Shown here: positions 1-7,659 of the stretch, piece after piece
Layout: every line of letters begins with the position of its first letter
Numbering within the stretch: the stretch's first letter is position 1
Source: Dendrosporobacter quercicolus
GTDB lineage: Bacteria; Bacillota; Negativicutes; DSM-1736; Dendrosporobacteraceae
Assembly: GCF_900104455.1 (NCBI RefSeq)
Contig: NZ_FNHB01000002.1
Span: forward strand, 388,978 to 452,977
Direction: 5' to 3'
DNA length: 64,000 nucleotides
The notes under the pieces: generated by a model
The model's database searches: none
What the model saw: the letters and a program-made list of their open reading frames with translations, nothing else
What the model was told of the DNA's origin: nothing
Position numbers and translations under genes: made by a program

Positions 1-1
1 G

Positions 2-283
2 TTTGCTTATACGGCCTCCAATGGGACAATTGTACGGTTTATTGTAATCAAAAAAAGCGGTTCCGCTTACGGGGTTGGGTTGGATGCCTGTGACATTTGC
101 GGACCGACCGGGTATTATGAACGGGATGGACAGGTGATTTGCAAGCTGTGCGATGTGGTAATGAATAAAGCCACCATTGGTTTTAGCGGTGGCTGTAATC
201 CTGTGCCCTTGGCTTATCAGGTGACTGGCGGCAATGTGGTTGTGGCGGTTGAAGCCCTGGAGAAAGAAAAAAATCGCTTCTAA
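2..283 (+). CDS. DUF2318 protein, C-terminal part (truncated by window edge)
   Basis: This is the last 93 codons of a gene that begins before the window; the frame is open from base 2. It carries two CxxC pairs (CDIC near window codon 30, CKLC near codon 49) followed by the signature TIGFSGGCNPVPL, which is typical of DUF2318. Proteins of this family are membrane proteins with an extracytoplasmic Cys-rich domain and are found next to FTR1/P19 iron-uptake genes, for example the p19 locus of Campylobacter. The paired cysteines suggest a metal or Fe-S site; that is inference. The FtsX-type permease gene follows after 14 bases, so the genes are probably co-transcribed. A TTG at 80 could be mistaken for a start but lies inside the domain. 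Confidence 0.8.
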   Translation, partial: FAYTASNGTIVRFIVIKKSGSAYGVGLDACDICGPTGYYERDGQVICKLCDVVMNKATIGFSGGCNPVPLAYQVTGGNVVVAVEALEKEKNRF

Positions 284-297
284 CGGGGGTGGAGAAT

Positions 298-1581
298 ATG
301 TTTTGGCAGATGCTGCGAGGCGCGGTTTTACGACAGCGGCGCCGTATGGCAATGGTGGCGTTGACCATTGCGCTGGGAGTTTCACTGACGACAGCCATGC
401 TCAACGTGATGCTGGATGTTGGCGATAAGGTCAACCGGGAGCTTAAGGCGTATGGGGCCAATATTACGGTTACACCCCGTGCAGCCTCGGTGGTAAAAGA
501 TCTGTACGGAGTGGAGACAGCGCCGGGAACGGCAGGTCAGTACCTGCAGGAGGCTGATCTGGGCAAAATAAAAACGATCTTCTGGGCGCATAATATTGTG
601 ACTTTTGCCCCCAGCCTGGTTACCGATGCCGCAGGGCCGGACGGGCAGCCTGTCACTGTTGTGGGTACCTGGTTTGACCGGCAGCTGCTTCTGCCGACCG
701 GTGAAGTTGCAGATACCGGCATCAAGGCCTTAAAACCCTGGTGGGAGGTAGATGGCAGCTGGGTTGAGGATACCGATGAGCAGGGGGCAATGGTCGGCAG
801 TCTGCTGGCGGGAAAACTCGGGCTGCGGCCGGGTGATTCGCTGAACGTCCGCCTGCCGGGCGGACAGCGGGAACGACTGACCGTAACCGGTGTGTTTAGC
901 AGCGGCGGGGCCGAGGATGAGCAGATTTTTATGCCGCTGCAAAAGGTCCAGCAGGCGCTGAACCTGGAGGGGAAAGTCGGTAAAGTGGAAGTAAGCGCCA
1001 TTACCACGCCGGAAAATGAACTGGCCCGCCGGGCGGCGCAAAACCCGGGAAACCTCTCGCTTCAGGATTGGGAAACCTGGTATTGTACCGCCTATGTCAG
1101 TTCGATTGCGTATCAGATTGAAGAAGTGGTGAACGGAGCCCGGGCCAAACCAGTGCGGCAGGTAGCGGAATCCGAAGGAGCTATTTTGCAAAAGACCCAG
1201 TTGCTGATGGTGCTGATTACCGTCCTCAGTTTGGCCGGATCGGCGCTGGGGATTTCCAATCTGCTGACTGCCAGTATTATGGAACGCAGCAAGGAAATCG
1301 GGCTTCTCAAAGCACTGGGCGCGACTGACGGGGCGGTGGCTCTGCTGGTATTGGTGGAAACATTGCTGACAGGGGCCGCCGGCGGAATTGCCGGTTATTT
1401 TGCCGGTCTGGGCTTTGCCCAGGTTATCGGCTGGAGCGTGTTTGGCTCCGCTGTGGCAGCTAAGGCCATGGTCATTCCGCTGGTTATGGTGCTGGTCGTC
1501 CTGGTAACGCTGGCGGGCAGCCTGCCGGCCATGCGAATGCTGTTTATGCTGCGGCCAACCGAAGTACTTCATGGCAGGTGA
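298..1581 (+). CDS. ABC transporter permease, FtsX/MacB type (1)
   Basis: A 427-residue permease with one N-terminal membrane segment (about residues 15-37), a long extracytoplasmic MacB-like core, and three C-terminal membrane segments. The FtsX-family signature MERSKEIGLLKALGA follows the second segment, and the protein ends with RPTEVLHGR, a usual ending in this family. I chose ATG 298 over the in-frame GTG 289 because the purine-rich GGGGGTGG lies just upstream of 298. Together with the permease at 1589 and the ATPase at 2735 it should form one heterodimeric transporter. The DUF2318 neighbour points to iron or another metal as the substrate process, but the substrate cannot be read from the sequence. 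Confidence 0.85.
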   Translation: MFWQMLRGAVLRQRRRMAMVALTIALGVSLTTAMLNVMLDVGDKVNRELKAYGANITVTPRAASVVKDLYGVETAPGTAGQYLQEADLGKIKTIFWAHNIVTFAPSLVTDAAGPDGQPVTVVGTWFDRQLLLPTGEVADTGIKALKPWWEVDGSWVEDTDEQGAMVGSLLAGKLGLRPGDSLNVRLPGGQRERLTVTGVFSSGGAEDEQIFMPLQKVQQALNLEGKVGKVEVSAITTPENELARRAAQNPGNLSLQDWETWYCTAYVSSIAYQIEEVVNGARAKPVRQVAESEGAILQKTQLLMVLITVLSLAGSALGISNLLTASIMERSKEIGLLKALGATDGAVALLVLVETLLTGAAGGIAGYFAGLGFAQVIGWSVFGSAVAAKAMVIPLVMVLVVLVTLAGSLPAMRMLFMLRPTEVLHGR

Positions 1582-1588
1582 TGTAAAT

Positions 1589-2719
1589 ATGATGAAATAT
1601 TCTTTGTATGCGAAAATGATATTATACGCATTACTGCGACGCCGGTCCAGAATGATTGTCGCTTTATTGGCGGTAGCCATTGGCGCAACGGTATTGTCCG
1701 GACTGGTAACGCTGTATTATGACGTACCCCGGCAAATGGGCCGTGAATTTCGTTCGTACGGGGCCAATCTCTTATTGCTGCCGGACGGCGACAGCCAGGT
1801 GCTGCAGCAGCAGACTGCCCAGGCTGCTGCTGCCTTGCTGCCGCAGGATAAGATCGTCGGTCTCGCTCCGTATTTGTATGAGCGGGTGAAGGTCAATGCC
1901 CAGCCGGTAATGGCAGCCGGGACAGATTTCGCCGCAGTGCAAAAGGTCAGTCCCTACTGGCAGATTACGGGCCAGTGGCCGGCGCCCGGTTCCGGCGGGG
2001 CGGTTATCGGCGCGGAAGTGGCGGAACAGCTGGGCCTGGAGCCGGGTCAGACGGTGACGGTGTCCGTAGCGGGTATTGACGAAGCAAAGAGCCTGCCGGT
2101 GGCGGGTATTGTGCATACCGGCGGCAGTGAAGAGGAATTTATTTTTATGGAACTGCCGTTACTGCAAACGTGGCTGGACAAACCCGGTCAGGTTAGCGTG
2201 GCTCAGGTTAGCGTACAGGCCGGCGAAGCCGAATTGACGGCCTGGCTGCAGCAAGTAGCCGGTACCGTGCCGGGAATTGCGCCGCGCCTGGTCAAGCAGC
2301 TCATTCAGTCGGAAGGACTGGTGCTGGGCAAGCTGCAGGCGCTGGTGTATCTGGTTACCCTGATTGTACTGCTGTTAACGCTGATTTGCGTGGCTACCAC
2401 TATGATGGCGGTCGTAACCGAACGCCGTAAGGAAATCGGGTTAAAAAAAGCGCTGGGAGCGGAAAACCGGAGTATTGTTATGGAATTTATGGGCGAAGGC
2501 ATGGCGCTTGGCGGTCTGGGCGGCCTGCTGGGTATCGGCTGCGGGTTCTTTTTCGCTCATACCGTAAGTCTTCAGGTGTTTGCCCGGCCCATTGCGTTTC
2601 ATCCGCTGATCGCCCTGGCCACATTCGTAGTGGCGGTGGTGGTGGCCGGGGTGGCTTGTCTTATTCCGGTCAGGATGGCGACCAATGTGGAACCGGCGAT
2701 TGTGCTGCGGGGCGAGTAA
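1589..2719 (+). CDS. ABC transporter permease, FtsX/MacB type (2)
   Basis: A 376-residue FtsX-type permease, paralogous to the preceding gene: one N-terminal membrane helix, a periplasmic core, and a C-terminal block of three helices containing TERRKEIGLKKALGAE. It ends EPAIVLRGE. The AGGTGATG ribosome-binding site at 1576-1583 overlaps the stop codon of the previous gene and fits ATG 1589; the upstream in-frame ATG 1571 would place the start inside the neighbouring gene without a site of its own. Tandem unequal permeases plus a single ATPase match the Campylobacter Cj1661-Cj1663 type arrangement next to DUF2318. Confidence 0.85.
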   Translation: MMKYSLYAKMILYALLRRRSRMIVALLAVAIGATVLSGLVTLYYDVPRQMGREFRSYGANLLLLPDGDSQVLQQQTAQAAAALLPQDKIVGLAPYLYERVKVNAQPVMAAGTDFAAVQKVSPYWQITGQWPAPGSGGAVIGAEVAEQLGLEPGQTVTVSVAGIDEAKSLPVAGIVHTGGSEEEFIFMELPLLQTWLDKPGQVSVAQVSVQAGEAELTAWLQQVAGTVPGIAPRLVKQLIQSEGLVLGKLQALVYLVTLIVLLLTLICVATTMMAVVTERRKEIGLKKALGAENRSIVMEFMGEGMALGGLGGLLGIGCGFFFAHTVSLQVFARPIAFHPLIALATFVVAVVVAGVACLIPVRMATNVEPAIVLRGE

Positions 2720-2734
2720 GAGGAGGACTATCTC

Positions 2735-3388
2735 ATGAATATATTGGAATTGCGCGGTATTACGATGGATTACGGAACAGTAAAAGCTTTGGACAACATT
2801 GAGTTAACGGTTAAACAAGGTGAATGGCTGGCAATTATGGGGCCGTCCGGCTCGGGGAAGAGCACGCTGATGAATATTATCGGTTGCATGGACAAGCCCT
2901 CCGGCGGGACCGTCGTTCTGGACGGGATGGACCTGTCCACCCTGGCAGGCAAAGACCTGACCGCGATACGCCGGGACAAAATCGGGCTGGTATTCCAGCA
3001 ATTTCATTTGATTCCGTATTTGACGGCGCTGGAAAATGTAATGGTGGCTCAATACTACCACAGTATGCCTGATGAAGCCGAGGCGCTGGCGGCGCTGGCC
3101 CGGGTCGGACTCCAGGAACGGGCCCGGCATTTACCCAGCCAGCTTTCCGGGGGGGAACAGCAGCGGGTATGCATTGCCCGGGCCTTAATCAATTATCCGG
3201 CGCTTATTCTGGCTGACGAACCGACCGGCAACCTGGATGAAGCCAATCAGAACCTGGTATTGGAAATTTTTCAGGCGCTGCACCGGGAGGGACATACGAT
3301 TATTACCGTGACTCACGACCCGGAAGTGGCAGCCCAGGCCGAGCGCTGTATCGTGCTGGGGCATGGCCGGATTACCGGTGAGCGTTAA
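2735..3388 (+). CDS. ABC transporter ATP-binding protein, LolD/MacB type
   Basis: A 217-residue cytoplasmic ATPase with Walker [10 protein letters not shown] (residues 36-44), Q-loop in VFQQFHLIPYLTALENV, signature LSGGEQQR (about 141-148), Walker B LILADEP with D-loop TGNLD, and the switch His in TVTHDPEVA. This places it in the LolD/MacB/FtsE family that powers FtsX-type permeases. It follows a strong GAGGAGG ribosome-binding site 15 bases after the second permease. It should energise the permease pair at 298 and 1589. Confidence 0.9.
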   Translation: MNILELRGITMDYGTVKALDNIELTVKQGEWLAIMGPSGSGKSTLMNIIGCMDKPSGGTVVLDGMDLSTLAGKDLTAIRRDKIGLVFQQFHLIPYLTALENVMVAQYYHSMPDEAEALAALARVGLQERARHLPSQLSGGEQQRVCIARALINYPALILADEPTGNLDEANQNLVLEIFQALHREGHTIITVTHDPEVAAQAERCIVLGHGRITGER

Positions 3389-3426
3389 ACAGGCCGGGTA
3401 TTGACAAAAAGGGAGGAAGATGTCGG

Positions 3427-3648
3427 ATGCGGTTGGAAAGATACATGCTTATTGCAATCGTTTTTTTTCTGATAGGATTAGTGGCGGTTTTTGCGGGAAT
3501 AAACCGGGCTCCTTTCCGGCAAATGCCGGGAATGGACCACCACCTGCACGGGCAACGGCTGTCGCCGGTCGTTGCGGCGGCTGCCTGCCCTGCGGACGAT
3601 GGCAAAGAATGCTGCGCCGGAAGGGAGAAAACAGATGAAATATCATAA
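3427..3648 (+). CDS. small Met/His/Cys-rich membrane protein
   Basis: A 73-residue protein I do not recognise as a named family. It has one membrane helix (about residues 6-24), then an external tail with MPGMDHHLHG and, further on, AAAACPADDGKECC. The dense Met, His and Cys residues look like a metal ligand set (iron or copper), consistent with the metal-related operon; this is inference. GGGAGGAAG at 3411-3419 lies 7 bases before ATG 3427, which decides this frame over the overlapping frame starting at 3420. Its 3' end overlaps the next gene by 14 bases, suggesting translational coupling. Confidence 0.7.
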   Translation: MRLERYMLIAIVFFLIGLVAVFAGINRAPFRQMPGMDHHLHGQRLSPVVAAAACPADDGKECCAGREKTDEIS

Positions 3649-4039
3649 AATAATAAGCTGGGTTGCTGTAATTACCGGATTTTTTCTGCTCATACTGCCC
3701 CGGTTTATTCCTATTTGCACCGGCCTTACCGCCAGCGGCGCCCCGATGCGTTGTCATTATACCTATCAGGCTGAGTTTCTGCTGACTTTAATTGCTATTA
3801 TCCTAGCCGGGGCTTTGCTGGTGTTGAAAACGGCGGAGGCCCGGATGATGACCGGATTCACGCTGGCCTTGACAGCCGTTGTGCTTGCTCTGTTGCCGGA
3901 ACCTTGGGTCAGTGGAATTTGCGCCAACGGCGGCTGCGGGAAAACCGCCTTTTTTACCTTGGCGGGAACGGTTTTTCTGGCGGTCAGCGGCGCGGTGATT
4001 GTCTGGCTGAATTACCGGCGATACCGTGAGGAAGACTAA
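3635..4039 (+). CDS. DUF4418 family membrane protein
   Basis: A 134-residue integral membrane protein with about four helices. Two Cys-containing segments (ICTGLTASGAPMRCHY near residues 27-42 and GICANGGCGK near 93-102) sit in predicted loops, typical of DUF4418. Members of this family usually sit between FtsX-type permeases and LolD-type ATPases, as here. ATG 3635 was chosen because GGGAGAAAACAG precedes it and the hydrophobic N-terminus starts there; an earlier ATG at 3572 lies within the small gene upstream. The stop codon abuts the start of the next permease (TAA then ATG). The function is unknown; a metal-handling role is suggested by context only. Confidence 0.75.
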   Translation: MKYHKIISWVAVITGFFLLILPRFIPICTGLTASGAPMRCHYTYQAEFLLTLIAIILAGALLVLKTAEARMMTGFTLALTAVVLALLPEPWVSGICANGGCGKTAFFTLAGTVFLAVSGAVIVWLNYRRYREED

Positions 4040-5242
4040 ATGACTGCCCTTATCTGGAAGAGCCTTTGTCATCGGAAACTACAGAATGCGGCGCTGATTT
4101 TTTCCATTGCCGCCGGAGTTGCCATTCTTTTTTGCATGTCCGCCATTTATTATGGCGTGGATAAGGGCATGGAGCTTTCCCGGCAGCGGATGGGCGCTGA
4201 CCTTGTCGTCATTTACGGGGGCGCCAGGCTGGATCCCAGTTTTTATTTGTTTGGCGGGGTGGCGGATAATTCCTACATACCGGCCGATACACTGGATGCT
4301 GTTCGCGCTGTTCCGGGTATTGTCCGGGCCACACCGCAATTTTTTACCCAGAAACTGTCCGCCGACTGTCATGATATCGGTACCCGAAACCGGATGATCG
4401 GCTATGCGCCGGACAGTGACTGGATTGTCGGACCCTGGCTGAACAAAGCAACTAAGCGGGAAATGATGAACGATCATGAAGTCATACTCGGTGCGAAGAT
4501 CCCGACTTGGACCCAAAACAAGATTTCCATTCTCGGCAAATGGTATGACATTATCGCCATTGCCGAGGAAACAGGAACCACGCTGGATTATTCCCTGTTT
4601 GTCAGTATGGGCGAAGCGCGGCGGGTGGCTGCAGCCAATCCGCGCCTGCAATCATCCTGGCAGAAACATGGCGCGCCGGATCAGTGGATATCGGCCGTGC
4701 TGGCTCAGGTTGAGCCGGGCGCCGATATCGACCGGATTGTCGATCGCATTCAGCAGCTTGGCTATGTAAAGACCATTGTGGCGGCGGAAGTTAAATCACG
4801 TATTCAGGATCAGTTTGCCGTGCTGGGGGTATTACTGGGAGGCGCGGGGGTTCTGGCCGGACTGGTATCGCTATTTCAACTTTTTGCCCGGTTTTACACG
4901 CTGACCTGGGAACGGCAGGCTGAGTGGGGCCTGTATTTGGCGCTTGGCGCGTCAGGACGCAGTATTGCGCTGCTGATTACCGGCGAAGCGGTAATGGTTG
5001 CCTTGGCCGGTTCGGCGGCGGGATTAACGCTTGGCGGGATTCTATATCATATTGGCTTGACGGTGCTAGACGCTTATCAGGCGTTTCCTTTTGTTCCGGC
5101 TTCCTGGGCGGGACTGGGGTTATTAGGTTTAACGCTAACCGCAGTTTTTACCGGGTTAAGCGCGTTGGCCGCGTGGCTGCCGGCGTATGAAGGCAGCCGG
5201 ATGGATCCGAGTACGATTATGACCCGCGGCGAATGTGATTAA
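4040..5242 (+). CDS. ABC transporter permease, FtsX type (3)
   Basis: A 400-residue permease: N-terminal helix (about residues 17-35), a 220-residue extracytoplasmic core and three C-terminal helices, ending SRMDPSTIMTRGE. The family signature after the second helix is relaxed (WERQAEWGLYLALGASG) compared with permeases 1 and 2. It starts immediately after the stop of the DUF4418 gene and pairs with the ATPase at 5275. It is a second, separate FtsX/LolD-type transporter in the same operon rather than a subunit of the first, judging from its own ATPase. Confidence 0.85.
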   Translation: MTALIWKSLCHRKLQNAALIFSIAAGVAILFCMSAIYYGVDKGMELSRQRMGADLVVIYGGARLDPSFYLFGGVADNSYIPADTLDAVRAVPGIVRATPQFFTQKLSADCHDIGTRNRMIGYAPDSDWIVGPWLNKATKREMMNDHEVILGAKIPTWTQNKISILGKWYDIIAIAEETGTTLDYSLFVSMGEARRVAAANPRLQSSWQKHGAPDQWISAVLAQVEPGADIDRIVDRIQQLGYVKTIVAAEVKSRIQDQFAVLGVLLGGAGVLAGLVSLFQLFARFYTLTWERQAEWGLYLALGASGRSIALLITGEAVMVALAGSAAGLTLGGILYHIGLTVLDAYQAFPFVPASWAGLGLLGLTLTAVFTGLSALAAWLPAYEGSRMDPSTIMTRGECD

Positions 5243-5274
5243 GAATAGGGAGCTGCGCTAGGGGGGGAGCTGCT

Positions 5275-5952
5275 GTGAAATATTTGCTGGAAGTGCGGGA
5301 GGTCAGTAAAAGCTATGGTGAGGAGCGGATTTTAGATGCTGTTTCGCTGGTGCTGGAGCCGGGTAAGTCTCTGGCGATTACCGGGCAGTCAGGCGGCGGT
5401 AAAACCACACTATTATCGATTATCGGCCTGCTGCAACAGGCCACTTCGGGCGCAGTGATCGTTGACGGATGTGATGCCGGCGGGTTGGAACCCAGCCGTC
5501 AGGCAGCGTTGCGGTCCGCCTGTTTTGGTTTTGTTTTTCAACGGGCACGATTGATTCATTCCCTTACCGCCCTGGAAAATGTTCTGGTTCCGGCCTGGCT
5601 GACCCGGGCCGGGAAGGCGGCCGAAGTGCGGGCGCGGGAACTACTGGGCCGTTTTGGCCTGGAAGAGCGTCTTCATTACCGGCCGCAGGAACTAAGCATC
5701 GGACAGCTGCGGCGGGTAGCGCTGGCCAGAGCCCTGCTGCTCAAGCCGAAAGTGATTCTGGCGGATGAACCAACCAATGATCTGGACCCGGCTATCGCGG
5801 CCGAAGTAGCGGACTGTTTGCTGGAAACCTGCGGGAGTGGCGCGGGGCTTATTTTGGTGACCCATGATCCCGGTCTGGCAGCCAGAGCGGATATAAACCT
5901 GCATTTGCAGCAGGGATGCCTGTTTGAACAAAGGAGGACTGTGCATGCGTAA
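5275..5952 (+). CDS. ABC transporter ATP-binding protein with variant signature
   Basis: A 225-residue ATPase of the LolD class. Walker A is GQSGGGKTT (residues 37-45), Walker B is VILADEPTNDLD, and the switch histidine is in LVTHDPG. The ABC signature is LSIGQLRR instead of LSGGQ, a variant that still keeps the critical Gly-Gln. GTG 5275 follows AGGGGGGGAG; the frame has no ATG near the domain start. Its last 8 bases overlap the start of the flavin-binding lipoprotein gene, linking transporter and lipoprotein translationally. Confidence 0.85.
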   Translation: MKYLLEVREVSKSYGEERILDAVSLVLEPGKSLAITGQSGGGKTTLLSIIGLLQQATSGAVIVDGCDAGGLEPSRQAALRSACFGFVFQRARLIHSLTALENVLVPAWLTRAGKAAEVRARELLGRFGLEERLHYRPQELSIGQLRRVALARALLLKPKVILADEPTNDLDPAIAAEVADCLLETCGSGAGLILVTHDPGLAARADINLHLQQGCLFEQRRTVHA

Positions 5953-6457
5953 CTGGATAACCGGCCTGATTTCTGTTCTGCTGGTTGCCGGCCTGCTGGC
6001 CGGTTGCGGCGGAAGCAAAAAGCAGGCGGGGGAAATAAGCTATAAGGACGGAACCTATACGGCCAGGAGCGGTCCCGATGAGCGGGGCTCAGTGGGAGAA
6101 GTCACACTGGTTGTTGAAAACGGACGGATCGTCAAGGCTGATTACCGGAGCCTGAAAAAGGATGGTACGCCGAAAGATGAAGATTATGGCAAAACCAACG
6201 GAAAAATTGAAAACCAGGAATTTTATAAAAAAGCCCAGCAGGCAGTGAAAGCTTCGGGGAGTTATCCCGTCAAACTGCTGGAAACACAGGACGTGGACGC
6301 CATTGATGCAATCGCGGGAGCCACCGTTTCCTACCAGCAGTTCCGCGAAGCTGTAAATAAAGCGCTCGGTCAGGCTTCGCCGGTGGACGCCAAATCCGGC
6401 GCCAGCATATCGCTGAAGCAACTCGCGCTGGACCGGATACAAAAAGTATTTAAGTAA
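5945..6457 (+). CDS. FMN-binding domain lipoprotein
   Basis: A 170-residue lipoprotein. The signal peptide ends in LLAG followed by Cys21, so it should be anchored outside the cytoplasmic membrane. The rest is an FMN_bind domain like those of NqrC/RnfG. The covalent flavin site is AGAT in DAIAGATVSY (residues 124-127), with Thr127 the expected FMN phosphoester residue. ApbE, the enzyme that makes this bond, is encoded at 7660. AAAGGAGG at 5930-5937 fits ATG 5945. The operon context (DUF2318, metal-rich small protein, FtsX permeases, feoAB downstream) suggests an extracytoplasmic electron carrier, possibly for ferric reduction; this role is inferred. Confidence 0.85.
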   Translation: MRNWITGLISVLLVAGLLAGCGGSKKQAGEISYKDGTYTARSGPDERGSVGEVTLVVENGRIVKADYRSLKKDGTPKDEDYGKTNGKIENQEFYKKAQQAVKASGSYPVKLLETQDVDAIDAIAGATVSYQQFREAVNKALGQASPVDAKSGASISLKQLALDRIQKVFK

Positions 6458-6546
6458 AACCACCGCGTGGGTATCTTGCACCAGCGGTAAGTTTAATGGC
6501 TGGTACTAGACTGTCCGGTGCGGCCGGCGGCAAGGGAAGTGATGGT

Positions 6547-7074
6547 ATGACCACTAATGTCCATCAGCTAATGCGGCTGGGGCTGTTTACCACTGTGGCT
6601 TTGATTCTGGGGCTGATCGAATTGCGATTGCCGTTTTGGCCGGTATTGCCCGGCTTGAAGCTGGGCCTGGCGAATCTGGCGACCTTGCTGGCCCTGGACG
6701 TATTTAATGCCCGCGGCGTGCTGGCGATAGTGATCGCCCGCACCTGTCTGGCAGGGTTGTTGGGGGGCGGATTTGGTCCCGCTTTTGCCATGAGCCTCAG
6801 CGCCGGGCTAACGAGCGCTGTGGTTATGCTCTACGCGTACCGTCACTGGCAGCCGGTACTGTCGATTGTCGGCGTCAGCGTGGCTGGCGCGCTCATGCAT
6901 AACTTTACGCAAATTACAGTCGCCGCCCTGCTGGTGGGCAGCACAGGGGTGTACGGATACCTGCCGTATCTGGTGCTGGCCGGGACGCTGGCCGGGACTG
7001 GGCTGGGATATGCTGCGGCACTGGTTATCAGCCGCCTGCCATCGTGCGGTTCAGCGTTCAGGCTGACGGACTGA
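6547..7074 (+). CDS. Gx transporter family protein (HepS-I like membrane protein)
   Basis: A 175-residue, all-helical membrane protein with five to six segments. PVLPGLKLGLANLATLLAL and the GGGFGPAFAMSLSAG segment match the Gx transporter family, often annotated as heptaprenyl diphosphate synthase component I and related in fold to ECF-type S-components. In many Firmicutes the gene lies next to FMN-binding lipoprotein, NusG-domain-II and apbE genes, exactly as here, so it belongs to the flavinylation module. AGGGAAGTGATGGT precedes ATG 6547; the in-frame ATG 6496 lacks a site. The substrate is not known. Confidence 0.75.
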   Translation: MTTNVHQLMRLGLFTTVALILGLIELRLPFWPVLPGLKLGLANLATLLALDVFNARGVLAIVIARTCLAGLLGGGFGPAFAMSLSAGLTSAVVMLYAYRHWQPVLSIVGVSVAGALMHNFTQITVAALLVGSTGVYGYLPYLVLAGTLAGTGLGYAAALVISRLPSCGSAFRLTD

Positions 7075-7144
7075 GCTCCGGCGGTCAAAGGGGCGGTGGA
7101 AGAACGGTAGCAGGAGTTACAGGCGGAACTGCGCGAAAAAGGTA

Positions 7145-7534
7145 CTAGCGGGCAATGCCGTCTACTTCCGGTGGTTCTGTCGACACCACAGTGACGATAA
7201 TACGGTAGGGCAGATTAACAATTTGTTGCGGCGGCCGGCTGATCCAGCCGGTTTTGACGCCAATCTGCCGGAGTGAATCATCCTGACGGATGCGCACCCT
7301 GCCATCCCGGGCTTCGATGATCGCATATTCTGTTTGACCACCGATGCGTAATTCACGGGTATAACCGGCGCGCAGCGGCAGCGTCTGAACAAGCTGGCCG
7401 TTGATGCGCACCTCAGCCAGCCTGGCCGGCGGCTGGGGCCGGAAGATCCACTGATAGACAATAAAACTGAGTGAAGCCAGCAGCAGAAACGCAATCAGTC
7501 CTTTGTCACCGCGGGTAAGACCTGAGTTTACCAT
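7145..7534 (-). CDS. NusG domain II-containing protein
   Basis: The only clear minus-strand gene in the window. It codes for 129 residues: a short cytoplasmic N-terminus, one membrane helix (about 12-30) and an exposed beta-rich domain of the NusG-domain-II type (RINGQLVQTLPL, EARDGRVRIRQDDSLRQIGVKTGWISRPPQQIVNLPYRI in two blocks). These membrane-anchored proteins commonly sit with Gx-family, FMN-binding and ApbE genes. AAGGAG lies 6 bases before the start at 7534; longer in-frame starts run into the apbE promoter region. It is divergent from apbE, with about 125 bases between the starts, so both could share a regulatory region. Confidence 0.8.
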   Translation of the reverse strand: MVNSGLTRGDKGLIAFLLLASLSFIVYQWIFRPQPPARLAEVRINGQLVQTLPLRAGYTRELRIGGQTEYAIIEARDGRVRIRQDDSLRQIGVKTGWISRPPQQIVNLPYRIIVTVVSTEPPEVDGIAR

Positions 7535-7659
7535 GATCGACTCCTTGGGAATATATTTGTCATAATCATTGTATAAGAACTTGTCTGGCCTGTAAACCGC
7601 CCTGGACGCGCTGTCCATTCCGCGGCCCGGCAGGCGGAGGAATGAGAGGCGGCGTACCT

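Noticed and set aside
730..1680. 316-codon minus-strand frame opposite the first permease
   Set aside because: It is antisense to a clear FtsX-type gene, has His/Gln-rich composition typical of shadow frames, and no ribosome-binding site.
3420..3638. 72-codon frame overlapping the small metal-rich protein
   Set aside because: Its ATG directly follows the ribosome-binding site with no spacing, and the product lacks the membrane helix seen in the frame at 3427.
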